Shown piece by piece: positions 34,421 to 44,101 of a stretch of DNA of 55,570 nt. Source of the stretch: an uncultured Coprococcus sp. GTDB taxonomy: Bacteria; Bacillota; Clostridia; Lachnospirales; Lachnospiraceae. Numbering within the stretch: the stretch's first letter is position 1; every line of letters begins with the position of its first letter. The stretch is from positions 1 through 55,570 of the forward strand of contig URJI01000005.1 of NCBI GenBank assembly GCA_900548215.1, written 5' to 3'. Both the position numbers and the translations under genes were made by a program. The notes beneath the pieces were generated by a model, which searched no databases, had not been told where the DNA came from, and was given only the letters and a program-made list of their open reading frames with translations.

Positions 34421-34743
34421 TTATATAAGTTCTTCGTTCTATATAGTAATTGGCATATGTATATGATATACCAACCATATTTTTTATTTATACCTGGATT
34501 AATCATTTTCATTATACATGGTTTACCGCAAATTAAAAACACGAAAGTGAACAGATAAAGAATTTAATTATTTTATTAAGTGTTTATACACCTGTTTATT
34601 TTTCTATGATATAATGAGCGCAAATGAGCTGACACGTCCACGTGTTTGATTGGCAAGCACTACATGACGCCGACTGCCAGCCACAGACAAGCAGGTACTG
34701 ATTATCAGCATATACCTGTATATATAATTTTTGGAGGATATAT
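34421..34743 (+). promoter_or_regulatory. Divergent intergenic region with extended -10 and structured leader of yqeG
   Basis: 323 bp between the divergent sigma4-like gene and yqeG. An extended -10, TGATATAAT, at 34607-34615 reads toward yqeG, giving a leader of about 120 nt. That leader holds ACACGT-cc-ACGTGT (34632-34645), TGGCA ... TGCCA, and CAGGTA ... TACCTG hairpins. It matches no riboswitch class I know. No clear promoter is seen for the minus-strand operon. Confidence 0.45.
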
Positions 34744-35250
34744 ATGGTCAGATTTCTGCCGGATGAATACTATTCATCCACATACAAGATAGATTTCAAG
34801 GATTATTACAACAAGGGCTACAGGGGGATACTGTTTGACATCGACAACACCTTGGTAAGACACAACGAACCCGCTACTTCACGCGCTATAAAACTCATGG
34901 AAAAGCTAAAAGCAATCGGATTTAAAGTCTGCTTAGTCTCAAACAACAAAGAGCCAAGAGTAGCTTCATTCAACAAAAAGATGAAGGTCAACTATATATA
35001 CAAGGCCGGCAAGCCATCAAAAAAAGGCTATATCCGTGCCATGAATGAAATAGGCTGTAATATAGATAACACTATTGCAGTGGGCGACCAGATATACACC
35101 GACATAATCGGCAGCGCCAGCCTTGGAATACACACCATCCTGGTCAAACCTATAGACACAAGTCATGAAGAGATACAGATAACATTAAAGAGAATTATCG
35201 AAAAACCATTTATATTCTATTTCAAGAAGAAATACGGCATGGTGAGATAA
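34744..35250 (+). CDS. yqeG: YqeG family HAD phosphatase
   Basis: 168 residues of HAD subfamily IIIA. The motif GILFDIDNTLVRHN holds the two catalytic Asp, VCLVSNNKE motif II, KAGKPSKKGY the Lys, and AVGDQIYTDIIGSASLG motif III. The family is related to the phosphatidylglycerophosphatase GEP4 of yeast and is broadly conserved in Firmicutes. GGAGG precedes the ATG. Usually it stands before yqeH and aroE; here it is alone with its own promoter and terminator. Confidence 0.93.
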   Translation: MVRFLPDEYYSSTYKIDFKDYYNKGYRGILFDIDNTLVRHNEPATSRAIKLMEKLKAIGFKVCLVSNNKEPRVASFNKKMKVNYIYKAGKPSKKGYIRAMNEIGCNIDNTIAVGDQIYTDIIGSASLGIHTILVKPIDTSHEEIQITLKRIIEKPFIFYFKKKYGMVR

Positions 35251-35283
35251 CCGAAAAACCTAAAATAATCTATAAGCCAACAT

Positions 35284-35335
35284 AAAAGGCTGTATCCACT
35301 TATCATCTCCTGATAAATGAATACAGCCTTTATTA
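35284..35335. terminator. Bidirectional terminator between yqeG and hisS
   Basis: AAAGGCTGTAT ... ATACAGCCTTT with inner TTATCA/TGATAA stem, flanked by A and T runs. Confidence 0.85.
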
Positions 35336-35338
35336 TAT

Positions 35339-36604
35339 CTAATCATTATATACTTTCTTAAACTCTGTGTATCCCTCTGACTCCAGCATACTTATCTGCT
35401 GCTTCATATTCTTTCTCATCATCTGTATAGTGACTGTCTTTCCTGACTGACGAAGCTCCTTTGCCTCCTTGAAAATCTCCATTTTCCTGTCAAGAGTAAC
35501 ATCCTTATGGATAAGGATGGCAACATTGTCCGAATCTATCTTGTAACCATTATCAAGTTTGTCCTTGAGAATGGTGATTATCCTCTCAAAACCGATTGAA
35601 AAACCAGTTGCAGGTACATCCTGTCCGCAGAAATTGCCAACCATCTTGTCATATCTTCCACCACCAGCAATTGAGAAATTGTAATCGTCAATTGTAACCT
35701 CAAATATAGGTCCTGTGTAATATCCCATACCTCTTACAAGAGTTGGATCAAATACAATCTTTACGCCATCTGCCACCATTGTTCTTGCACTTGATATAAT
35801 CTCATCCATATTGGTTACAACCTTTGGGTCGAGGCACTGCTCATCTATATCCTTGCAAAAATCTGCGCAGCTCACATCCCCAAGGTTCTCATATATCTCA
35901 AGATACCTGTTTACCATATCTGCATCGTAGCCATTCTCTGTAAGTTCTGCCCTTATACCATCCAGACCGATCTTGTCATACTTGTCAAGGCTGATAAGTA
36001 TAGAAGCAATATCCTCCTCTGCAAATCCTGCGTTCTTTGCTGCACCACGGAGTATCTGCCTGTCGTTGATATGAATAGTAAAATCCGTTATGCCCACCTC
36101 AGAGAATATTCTGGAAAGCATATCAGACGTTGCTGCCACAAGTTCTATCTCAGCAAGATTGGTATTGTCGCCAAGGATATCTATGTCACACTGAGTGAAC
36201 ATCCTGAACCTTCCCTTCTGTGGCTGGTCAGCGCGGAATACAGGGCCAATCTGAAGTGCCTTGAACGGACTAGGAAGCTGTTCCTTGTTATTGGCATAGT
36301 ATCTGGAAAGAGGAAGTGTCAAGTCATACCTGAGTCCGCTGTCTGCCATTTCGCCCTTGCCTGCATCTATAGCTCTCGCAAGGTCTGCGCCTCTCTTCAT
36401 CACCTTAAAGATAAGCTTCTCATTATCTCCGCCCTGTTTGCTTGTAAGATTTTCTATATGTTCCATAACAGGAGTCTCTATCTGTGTAAATCCAAATCTG
36501 GAATAACTTGTCTTGATCATTGAAAGCACATGTTCTCTGAGCCTCATATCAGCCGGAAGCTGATCACACATACCCTTTACCGGTGTCTTAATGAATTTTG
36601 CCAT
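35339..36604 (-). CDS. hisS: Histidine--tRNA ligase
   Basis: 421 residues. Class II synthetase motifs are GFTQIETPVMEHIENL (motif 1), FKALQIGPVFRADQPQKGRFRMFTQCD split over motif 2, the histidine A loop LVRGMGYYTGPIFEV, and SIAGGGRYDKMV plus ATGFSIGFERI (motif 3). A C-terminal anticodon domain follows. AGGAGG lies before the ATG. No T-box leader fits in the 90 bp between it and the terminator upstream, so a different control is expected. Confidence 0.97.
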   Translation of the reverse strand: MAKFIKTPVKGMCDQLPADMRLREHVLSMIKTSYSRFGFTQIETPVMEHIENLTSKQGGDNEKLIFKVMKRGADLARAIDAGKGEMADSGLRYDLTLPLSRYYANNKEQLPSPFKALQIGPVFRADQPQKGRFRMFTQCDIDILGDNTNLAEIELVAATSDMLSRIFSEVGITDFTIHINDRQILRGAAKNAGFAEEDIASILISLDKYDKIGLDGIRAELTENGYDADMVNRYLEIYENLGDVSCADFCKDIDEQCLDPKVVTNMDEIISSARTMVADGVKIVFDPTLVRGMGYYTGPIFEVTIDDYNFSIAGGGRYDKMVGNFCGQDVPATGFSIGFERIITILKDKLDNGYKIDSDNVAILIHKDVTLDRKMEIFKEAKELRQSGKTVTIQMMRKNMKQQISMLESEGYTEFKKVYND

Positions 36605-36694
36605 TTTTAATCCTCCTGATTAATTATAATTTTATCAAATCCAACCTATTCTAGCATATACATTTGTTTTTTTCCACCCTCAACTACAAGAAAC

Positions 36695-36741
36695 AAAAAC
36701 ATCGGAGCAGACTTGCTCTTGCAAGAATACGCCGATGTTTT
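36695..36741 (-). terminator. Intrinsic terminator after the 685-residue gene
   Basis: CAAAACATCGG ... CCGATGTTTTTG with an inner CTTGC/GCAAG stem, on the minus transcript. Confidence 0.85.
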
Positions 36742-36771
36742 GCATATCATATAAAATTATGTAACCCAATA

Positions 36772-38829
36772 TTATCTCAAAAGGTCATAATTGAGCTTCT
36801 TAATAACTGTAAATGCCTTATTTCTAAGTTCCTCACCTGAGAACTCATCAAGCTGGACGTTCATATCCCAATTGTACTTCATAAGTGTATTGAGCAGATC
36901 CTCAATGTAATCTTTTACATACTTTACATTGCTGTCGCTCTTATCCTTGAGCTGTACAACGATATTATCGATTGCCTCAATTATGCCTGACTCCTGCTTC
37001 TCTGGTGCCTGTCCTGACTCATCATTAAGCTCAATAACTTTACCAGTCTTGGTAATGATAACTTTCTTGTTTGGAGCAGCCGCAGCCTTACTCTTCTTGT
37101 TTATCATGTGATTGATACACTTGATAAGGCATGCAACTGAGTAAGTCATCTCCTCGGCAGACGGCTTGTCAATTCCCTTTAATGTGTGCTGATGATACAG
37201 AAACTCTGACTTGCACAGCATCTCCTCAACCACTGCAGCTTTGCAAAGAGAAACGAGGTCTGCCGGCATAGCCTGCTGTTTCTTGCCGAAGAAACCACCG
37301 CCCTGCTGCTCATTTTCCTCTTTATATTTCTCAGGAAGAGTTGTTCTCACATATGTCTCTTGCAGGTACTTCTTAGCTGTATTGATATCATAACTTGAGG
37401 CAAGAACCATCTTCTTTGTGCTGTTAAGTCCATTGACCACCATATCCTCAGCAGCCATGAAAAGAAGTATCTTCTGCCTGTTATCCAGCATAGAGTAAAC
37501 TTCTTTGTTCTTGTTGTTCTTCTCAACTATCGACTTCTTCCTGACATCAAACACTTTTATCTTCTCTTTTACACTGAAGAATGCCTTGAGCATTGATGGG
37601 TTTGCATTCAGGAAGTTGCAACACCATGTAAGTTCTATGTACTGATCCTCTATCTTGTTTGATACCTCATACAGGCTGTATCCTTCAAAGAGTACGTTGA
37701 GTGCCTTTGACAAAATCTCAAGGCTCTCATACTTTTCCTCGTACGATTTCTGTGTGATATCTGAATTGACATACGCCTTTATTCCGCACTCGATAAATAA
37801 CTTGTTGTACTCATATGCACCTTCAGGAATATTCTGTCTTCCACTGAGCTGAGCACCTGATCCAAGTGTCTGAAGTACCTTCTTCACCTCTGGGTCATTC
37901 TCTATAGACTGATATACCTTCTTTGTGAACGCACATGTCTCATTGAGAAGAGAATCAATTCTCTTGTTGTAAACCTCCTGTTTTGAGATCTCTGAAGCAA
38001 CCTTACTGCTAAGTATCTTTGCTGCCTCTGTGCTGGTCACATTCTTTATAAGCTCCTTAAAATTGGAGTAAACTGACAGATTGTCGATAGGTATATATTC
38101 TGCATTCAGTCCATAGAACTGGAACGCCTTCTCATACTGCTTGTTTGCAATATATATCGAAAACAGATTTATTGACAACTGTATCTTATAATCGTTAGGT
38201 GCATGTGCATCCTCTATAACATAATCATAGAGAACCTCAAGATTGTTTATATATGACTCAGATCCAATATCTGAAGCAGAGATATCCATCTCCATAACCA
38301 CATTGATAAGATCAAGATAACCGAGGAGAGCTTTATCAAAGTTCTTCGGTCTGTCATCATCCTCAAGAATCTGATATGAAATATTTATGAGTAATGGAGC
38401 AATCTTCTCTCCGATGAGCTTCATACACTCCGGAATCTTCTCAAGCTGCAGAAGATAAAGAAGCCATACACTATAACGATACACACCCGTGGCTGATACT
38501 GGAGCATCAATATCGGTTGGATCGATATCTCCATATACAAATCTGAACAGAGGCTCTATCCACTCCTCTATCGCATAATGTCCTGTTGCCTTTATGTTGA
38601 AATCTACGAACTCAGCCAACTCATATAGCTTCGTACACTGAGCTCTCACCTCATCATCCACTGTCATTGTTGAAAGATCAAAGTTCGAATCCTTCAGACT
38701 GTCTATAACCAATGTATAGAATCCATCCTCCACCTGATCATTCAGGTATCGAATAAGCGTTCCTTTATTACTAGATGCTGCAATTGATAATGCGTTATCC
38801 CCTGCCTGTCCTATATTTGCTGGTAACAT
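36772..38829 (-). CDS. Large helical protein of unknown function (685 aa)
   Basis: A soluble, mainly alpha-helical protein with no signal peptide, membrane helix or catalytic motif. The middle (residues 100-330) looks like degenerate helical repeats such as TPR (KIPECMKLIGEKIAPLLINI, NKQYEKAFQFYGLNAEYIPI). A Gly/Gln stretch EQQGGGFFGKKQQAMP near residue 525 and an Ala/Lys linker separate a C-terminal helical part. Start at 38829 is the ATG ten bases after AGGAGG; an ATG three codons earlier is too close to it. Single-gene unit between the MutS-like ATPase and hisS. It could be a scaffold protein; I do not recognise it. Confidence 0.8.
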   Translation of the reverse strand: MLPANIGQAGDNALSIAASSNKGTLIRYLNDQVEDGFYTLVIDSLKDSNFDLSTMTVDDEVRAQCTKLYELAEFVDFNIKATGHYAIEEWIEPLFRFVYGDIDPTDIDAPVSATGVYRYSVWLLYLLQLEKIPECMKLIGEKIAPLLINISYQILEDDDRPKNFDKALLGYLDLINVVMEMDISASDIGSESYINNLEVLYDYVIEDAHAPNDYKIQLSINLFSIYIANKQYEKAFQFYGLNAEYIPIDNLSVYSNFKELIKNVTSTEAAKILSSKVASEISKQEVYNKRIDSLLNETCAFTKKVYQSIENDPEVKKVLQTLGSGAQLSGRQNIPEGAYEYNKLFIECGIKAYVNSDITQKSYEEKYESLEILSKALNVLFEGYSLYEVSNKIEDQYIELTWCCNFLNANPSMLKAFFSVKEKIKVFDVRKKSIVEKNNKNKEVYSMLDNRQKILLFMAAEDMVVNGLNSTKKMVLASSYDINTAKKYLQETYVRTTLPEKYKEENEQQGGGFFGKKQQAMPADLVSLCKAAVVEEMLCKSEFLYHQHTLKGIDKPSAEEMTYSVACLIKCINHMINKKSKAAAAPNKKVIITKTGKVIELNDESGQAPEKQESGIIEAIDNIVVQLKDKSDSNVKYVKDYIEDLLNTLMKYNWDMNVQLDEFSGEELRNKAFTVIKKLNYDLLR

Positions 38830-39061
38830 AATATGCATACCTCCTTTTGTGTTCACGCGTTTAGTATTCTTTTGTTCTGGTATTATTCTCCCACCAAATC
38901 ACTATTTCAAATATACCATATTTGGTAAAATCATTCAACAAAGTTTTTGGTTATTACTGATAACTAGCATTGTGCATAATTACCCAAAAATTATAGCACT
39001 AATAAATTCAATTTTTTTGTGCATTTTTACAATTTATATTATCTCCAAATAATGCCTGTTA

Positions 39062-40840
39062 TCAGTCAAGTCCCGCCATATGGAGAATAGCCATCGCATT
39101 CGTAGTAGTACATCTTCCGTCCTTTTTCCTGTAATCAAATTTGAGCTGATCTCCTTCGTAATATTCTTCAAAATGATAATTTGCCGCCGGAGCGCCATCA
39201 TCATCCTTAAGATCACACAGCTCAAAATCATGCGTGGACACAAGCGTCATAGATCTGACTCCTGACAGCTTTCGTATAACCTGTGTTGCCCCCACTATTC
39301 TGTCCGCAGAATTCGTCCCCTTGAATATCTCATCTATCAGACAGAGCATTGGTTTATTCTTTTTCTTATATTCGACCATAGTCTTAATTCGAAGTATCTC
39401 TGCATAGAATGTGGATATTCCGTTGCTGACATCATCAGTCACCCTCATGGATGTAAAAATCTTCATGATATCAGTCTCCATATACGCCGCACACACAGGC
39501 GCACCTGCATAAGCCAGAACAAGATTTATTCCCAAAGTTCTGAGGAAAGTAGTTTTTCCTGACATATTACTTCCGGTTATGATTGTCGCACCACCCTTAA
39601 AGCATGCATCGTTCTCAACTACCACGTCAGGTTTTATCAGCGGATGTCTCATATTTCTCGCATCGACATGAACCCTCTCATTATCGCCGACCTGAGGATA
39701 GCTGACATCTCTGGTTCTGGCTAGAACTGCAAATGACATCAGTTCCTCCATATCCGACACAGCCTTTATCCAGCCTGCAACAGATGAACCATTTTTCAGC
39801 TTCCACTTGTCCATCATCCTTCCGAGATGGAAATCCCACATGACAAGTCCGCAGAGAATCTGGTGAACAATCGGATTGTATCTGATGTTGAACGCCGCAC
39901 TTATGGATCTGAGCTTCTTTATGGCTGCCAGCGCTCCGGAATCATTTGACAAATGTCCTTTGATGTCATTTAGAAGCTCACTTTCAAAATTCTCAGCCGA
40001 TATGAGTTCAAACATCCTGATGTAATCTTCAATGACATATCCAAATGAGATCATAGGCATAACCGCCTGTCCAGCCACCCCTGAAAACAGCCATGATATG
40101 AGAAGAACTGCAAAGAAGGACACCAGAGTCCAGCCTATATTGATTCTTCCCGCTATGCCAAGTATTAAGACAATGACTGTAATAGCCGGAAGGACAAATC
40201 TCATCACATTGAAAAGTGCCGGTATGTGATCGTCACCGCCACAATATGCCACAAACTCATCCGCTGTATATTTCTTCTTTTTGCCGGTGTTCGCCTTCAC
40301 GCCGAGGGTCTCAAAATTCATTGAAAACTCCGGCTTATCTGCCAGCTCCTTTATGGCCCTCTGTCTCATCTCTATTGTCTTTATATTGTACTCCGGATCC
40401 TTGATACTCTTTGCAAGGCCACGCCTGCCTTCCTCAGTACCCGCTACGCATATAAACTGATACAATGAATTTGGTCCAAGAAGATCCATATCTTTCGCAA
40501 CAAGATCTTCACTTTCTATATACTGACTGCCATTGTCTTCAAATTCTTTCCAACCATCGCCAAAGCGCTCTATATATCTTCTGAGTACCTCTGACTTCGC
40601 CTTCTTGTATTCAAGATCTTCACCTAGCTTTCCATGAATAAATACCAGTGCAACAAAAACAACCGAGGCAGCCATCCCCACAACTGTGACTATACCTCTG
40701 CTATCGTATATCCCTATTATCAGACACGCCACGGCCGCAATAAATACACACAGCCTTATAACCGAATATGTGGATGACCTGCCATCAAGTTCCTTTATGT
40801 TCTTTTCAAGTTTCTCTCTCTGCTCTATATATTTGTCCAT
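39062..40840 (-). CDS. Membrane-anchored MutS-family ATPase
   Basis: 592 residues. Transmembrane segments are at about 27-70 and 205-250. The C-terminal 200 residues are the MutS ATPase domain: GATIITGSNMSGKTTFLRTLG (Walker A), LCLIDEIFKGTNSADR (Walker B and signature) and LVSTHDFEL. The mismatch-recognition and connector domains of true MutS are missing. Such membrane MutS-like proteins occur in many Firmicutes with no clear role; mismatch repair is unlikely. AAGGACGGAG precedes the ATG. Confidence 0.88.
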   Translation of the reverse strand: MDKYIEQREKLEKNIKELDGRSSTYSVIRLCVFIAAVACLIIGIYDSRGIVTVVGMAASVVFVALVFIHGKLGEDLEYKKAKSEVLRRYIERFGDGWKEFEDNGSQYIESEDLVAKDMDLLGPNSLYQFICVAGTEEGRRGLAKSIKDPEYNIKTIEMRQRAIKELADKPEFSMNFETLGVKANTGKKKKYTADEFVAYCGGDDHIPALFNVMRFVLPAITVIVLILGIAGRINIGWTLVSFFAVLLISWLFSGVAGQAVMPMISFGYVIEDYIRMFELISAENFESELLNDIKGHLSNDSGALAAIKKLRSISAAFNIRYNPIVHQILCGLVMWDFHLGRMMDKWKLKNGSSVAGWIKAVSDMEELMSFAVLARTRDVSYPQVGDNERVHVDARNMRHPLIKPDVVVENDACFKGGATIITGSNMSGKTTFLRTLGINLVLAYAGAPVCAAYMETDIMKIFTSMRVTDDVSNGISTFYAEILRIKTMVEYKKKNKPMLCLIDEIFKGTNSADRIVGATQVIRKLSGVRSMTLVSTHDFELCDLKDDDGAPAANYHFEEYYEGDQLKFDYRKKDGRCTTTNAMAILHMAGLD

Positions 40841-40895
40841 TTACTCCGTCCTTTCAAGTTTACATAAACATATCATCTTCTATTCCCCTGTTTTG

Positions 40896-40938
40896 TCTAA
40901 AACAAATACGCATGCAATACCATCACATGCGCACGTTT
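40896..40938 (-). terminator. Terminator after the small membrane protein gene
   Basis: AAAACgtGCGCATG ... CATGCGTatttGTTTT on the minus transcript, between 40943 and the MutS-like gene. Confidence 0.65.
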
Positions 40939-40942
40939 TATA

Positions 40943-41191
40943 TTATTCATCTTTTTCATCAATTTTATGTCCAGCATCTGCAGCATCGTTCCGCTTCTTA
41001 ATAAAAAACATCACCAATGACACTATAAGGAATATAACTCCAACTAATATACATATCAAAGCCAATGTTTTCTTTGACAAAAGATACATCCCCACCCCAA
41101 GCACAAACATGAGGCCTGCACATGTAAGGTAATTCTTAAGAGTCGCCCCAAGGTCATTCACTTCGGCCTGATTATCCTTCTCATTCATCAT
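40943..41191 (-). CDS. Small two-helix membrane protein
   Basis: 82 residues: a charged N-terminus with NDLGATLKNYLTCAGL, two transmembrane helices (MFVLGVGMYLLS and LALICILVGVIFLIVSLVMFFI) and a charged C-terminal tail. GGAGGTG is 12 bases before the ATG. No family is recognised. It has its own terminator and lies upstream of the MutS-like gene. Confidence 0.7.
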   Translation of the reverse strand: MMNEKDNQAEVNDLGATLKNYLTCAGLMFVLGVGMYLLSKKTLALICILVGVIFLIVSLVMFFIKKRNDAADAGHKIDEKDE

Positions 41192-41332
41192 ATTCTTGTT
41201 ACACCTCCACTATACATCTAGGAATGAATATACCATACTACAAACCTAATAGGCAAATGTTAAATGTTTGTGAAAATCGTGGAAAGCTTTTATTAAATAA
41301 TCATAAGAATGCACATCACCAGTATCATTTTA

Positions 41333-41361
41333 TTGCATTTACACTGAATACATATTAAAAT
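41333..41361 (+). promoter_or_regulatory. SigA-type promoter of the 41460 gene
   Basis: TTGCAT, 17 bp, TAAAAT, about 100 bp before the ATG. The rest of the 270-bp gap holds nothing recognised. Confidence 0.65.
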
Positions 41362-41459
41362 ATATGGACAGGTTATATAAAAACAGCAGCATTCTGAGGC
41401 ATGCGGACATCATCACGCTTTCACATGTGACATAACATTACAGAAGGGAGTTTTTCAGC

Positions 41460-42074
41460 ATGAAGAATTTAACAAAATTAGCACTTACACTTGCTGCAGC
41501 AGGCAGCGTGTGTTATCTATTCAAGGACAAGATCAAGGCTAGCAAAGCATACCAGACAGTAGAGTCAAACGATACGGTAAGAAAAGCCAAAGAGACAGCA
41601 TCTGACACATATCACAAAGTTAAAGATTCTGACACTGTAAAGAAGATCAAGAATTCTGACACGGTTAAAAAGATCAAGGACAATGAGAATGTACAGAAAG
41701 CAAAAGCTACCGCTACTTCTACAATTCACAAAGCAAAGGAAACTGTCAATGATAAATATGACAAAATCAAGGATACAATAAAGGGGAAGATGGAACCAGC
41801 AGACGATGGAGACCGTGAATATTTTACTCTCCATGAGAACGAGCCATCAACAACAGAGGCACCGAAATCCGCTGACACATCTGACGCGACAACAGCAAAG
41901 GTTGTGACAGAAACCGTGGCAGAAGCTGAAGATGTTCTCGCTGAGGCTACAGATGCTGTAAGCAACGCAGCAGATTCAGACACATCCGATGTGATTGGCG
42001 ATGAGTATATGGGACTTTCAGATGTATCAGAAGATCCTTCAGTTCTATCTGAACAGGACAAGCTTGACGTGTAA
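41460..42074 (+). CDS. Secreted or membrane-tethered repeat protein (YtxH/LEA-like)
   Basis: 204 residues. A hydrophobic N-terminus (LTKLALTLAAAGSVCYLF) is followed by Lys-rich heptad-like repeats (SDTVKKIKN, SDTVKKIKD, NENVQKAKA, then ATSTIHKAKETVNDKYDKIKD), typical of YtxH or LEA-like stress proteins. Residues 105-204 are acidic and Ala/Thr-rich. GAAGGGAG precedes the ATG. A role in stress or envelope protection is inferred from composition only. Confidence 0.8.
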   Translation: MKNLTKLALTLAAAGSVCYLFKDKIKASKAYQTVESNDTVRKAKETASDTYHKVKDSDTVKKIKNSDTVKKIKDNENVQKAKATATSTIHKAKETVNDKYDKIKDTIKGKMEPADDGDREYFTLHENEPSTTEAPKSADTSDATTAKVVTETVAEAEDVLAEATDAVSNAADSDTSDVIGDEYMGLSDVSEDPSVLSEQDKLDV

Positions 42075-42159
42075 TATACCGGTATTCTATCACCGCATGA
42101 GATTTGATCAAATATATTTTTAATACACATATTCAGCACAGGCTAATGAATACACAGCA

Positions 42160-42205
42160 GAAAGTGCCGGGAAAGATCTACAATTCTTTCCCGGCACTTT
42201 TTTCA
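42160..42205. terminator. Strong terminator after the 41460 gene
   Basis: A near-perfect stem AAAGTGCCGGGAAAGA with a 9-nt loop and six Ts; the A run on the other side may serve the converging gene as well. Confidence 0.9.
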
Positions 42206-42236
42206 TTTTATATGTTGTTGATATGGAGCTGTTCTT

Positions 42237-43154
42237 CTATATTTTATTCTTGTCACCAAGATATGACAAAGCCTCGTCAAGCGAGGCCTCGCTCTTAAAA
42301 TTCTGCTCGTATGTGACTCCATCTACATCAACCATGATAAGCTTGTATATACGCTTACTTCCAACACCTATGTTTGACGATGTCCTAAGCTTCTTGAATG
42401 TCTCTATACTGTCGAGTCTCACCACATCCGTATGCCACATACCATGATATACAAAATAGCTGTCAGTTATAGCTACGCCATCCTGATCGTAATACAGATT
42501 GTATCTGAGCTGGTTATCTATATCTCTGATCGTATTCCTGTCTGTTCTGCTGCCAAGTGCCGATCTCAATCTCGCTGTCTTCCATGGGCAGACCAGATTA
42601 TATATGCAGTGAACAACACAATACACTGCCCATAGAACTGAAAGAACGAGCACCAGGAGCATCATATTATAGTATATCCTTGGAAAGTCCACCTCACTTA
42701 TGATATGAGGATAGATACGACACTCTATCTGTCTTCTCGAAATACCGATATCCTGAGCAAGGCCATCAAGTATATCATCATACTCGCTACTTCCAGAAAT
42801 GAGTCTTCCCCTCACTGTGTAGTTCAAAACTACTTCATCACTGCTTGTAAGCAACAGTATCGCGTATCTGCCATCCTGCTGACAATAGTAATATCTGCCG
42901 ATTCTCTCAGAATCTTCATAATAATCATACCCCAGATAATCTGCCCTCTCAATGGTTATAGATACGTCATTCTCACCCAGATTGTCAATATTCTCTATAT
43001 CAGCCAGAGTTCTGTATGTCCTGGTATTCATTCTGTCAATCAGTGAAAAATGAAACGCCATATATATCATGACCGACACCAATATAAGCGACACTACAAC
43101 TCCCACTATTCTATTTCTCAGTATATAACCTTCAAACTTTTTGTTTTTCAACAT
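42237..43154 (-). CDS. Two-helix membrane protein, unknown function (305 aa)
   Basis: One helix near the N-terminus (GVVVSLILVSVMIYMAFHFSLI) and one at about 163-187 (MMLLVLVLSVLWAVYCVVHCIY). Between them is an external domain of about 110 residues; after them a cytoplasmic domain rich in beta strands (NLYYDQDGVAITDSYFVYHGM, FKKLRTSSNIGVGSKRIYKL) that looks like a PH-like fold. Not assigned to a family. It follows the TPM gene by 65 bp. Confidence 0.78.
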   Translation of the reverse strand: MLKNKKFEGYILRNRIVGVVVSLILVSVMIYMAFHFSLIDRMNTRTYRTLADIENIDNLGENDVSITIERADYLGYDYYEDSERIGRYYYCQQDGRYAILLLTSSDEVVLNYTVRGRLISGSSEYDDILDGLAQDIGISRRQIECRIYPHIISEVDFPRIYYNMMLLVLVLSVLWAVYCVVHCIYNLVCPWKTARLRSALGSRTDRNTIRDIDNQLRYNLYYDQDGVAITDSYFVYHGMWHTDVVRLDSIETFKKLRTSSNIGVGSKRIYKLIMVDVDGVTYEQNFKSEASLDEALSYLGDKNKI

Positions 43155-43219
43155 AATCTATAACCACTCACATGCATCTTATTTTCACAGCATGATCACA
43201 ACAACTGCATACGCAGCCT

Positions 43220-44101
43220 TTAGAAATGGGAGCCACCACCGCCATGGCCGCCACCGCCGCCACTGCTGCTTCCGCCGCCACCTGAGCTGCTCTCTATCTT
43301 TACGCTGTGAACTTCCTTACGTATAAATATATCTCTCTTGTCAACAACCTGTGCACGGCCCTTGCTGTATGTCGAAGCCGTCGTAGTATCCTTTCCCGCC
43401 TTCTTCGAGAAATTGACAGCAAAAAATATGATAGATGCTACAAGTGCTACAAGTGCGCATACAGGAAGTGAGATGAAATCAATGCCACCTCCACTACTCT
43501 TCATGGCACTCTTTGTCTTCTTGAGTATCCTCTCAAATCCTGTAAACGGATCCTCCCTGAGTTTCTTGCCGCCGTACTTTGTTATGCTTACCGCTTTGCT
43601 GTCACTGATTCTCTCTCTTGCTTTTCCTGACGTACAGAGATACACATATCTGTCTGTAGGCTGCCAGTTTGCAACTATAACCACGCTTGTGCTGGCATCT
43701 CTGCCATCAAGATAAGTTCCGGCCGGCCACTCTTCCCAGCCAAATCTGTATGTATCACATATCTTCTCTGCGATATCTTTGGTATTACTCTCTATATTGC
43801 CACCAGTTGCTGAAGCACCAAATTCTGACAAATCTGTATCCTGATCGATAGTTACAACAGCCACATCCATTCCCACAAGATCCTCAAGCTCTTTTATATC
43901 ACTCCTCAGTTCTTCTTCCTCAGAATCAGACAGTTTATCAGCATAATCAAACACCCTCTCATTCGTCCGGCATTCTGTGTTGCTTCTTGCATCATGTTTC
44001 AGATTAGCCTTTGATTTTGCAATATAAATGCCGAACAGCAAAATACCTATGCCAAGCAGAACAATCATTGCAATCACAAATTTCTTCAATACTTTGCTCA
44101 T
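43220..44101 (-). CDS. TPM-domain membrane protein
   Basis: 293 residues: one N-terminal transmembrane helix (FVIAMIVLLGIGILLFGIYI), a TPM domain at about 50-170 (VFDYADKLSDSEEEELRSDI, GMDVAVVTIDQDTD, STSVVIVANWQ), a second helix at about 209-229, and the family's Gly/Ser-rich tail ending in HGGGGSHF. The start abuts the zinc-ribbon stop exactly (TAAATG), with GGGGG inside the previous gene as ribosome site, so the two are coupled. TPM proteins have been linked to photosystem repair or phosphatase activity in other groups; in Firmicutes they are uncharacterised. Confidence 0.88.
   Translation of the reverse strand: MSKVLKKFVIAMIVLLGIGILLFGIYIAKSKANLKHDARSNTECRTNERVFDYADKLSDSEEEELRSDIKELEDLVGMDVAVVTIDQDTDLSEFGASATGGNIESNTKDIAEKICDTYRFGWEEWPAGTYLDGRDASTSVVIVANWQPTDRYVYLCTSGKARERISDSKAVSITKYGGKKLREDPFTGFERILKKTKSAMKSSGGGIDFISLPVCALVALVASIIFFAVNFSKKAGKDTTTASTYSKGRAQVVDKRDIFIRKEVHSVKIESSSGGGGSSSGGGGGHGGGGSHF

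Noticed and set aside
36605..36695. T-box leader of hisS
   Set aside because: Only about 90 bp separate hisS from the upstream terminator and no T-box sequence or specifier stem is seen.
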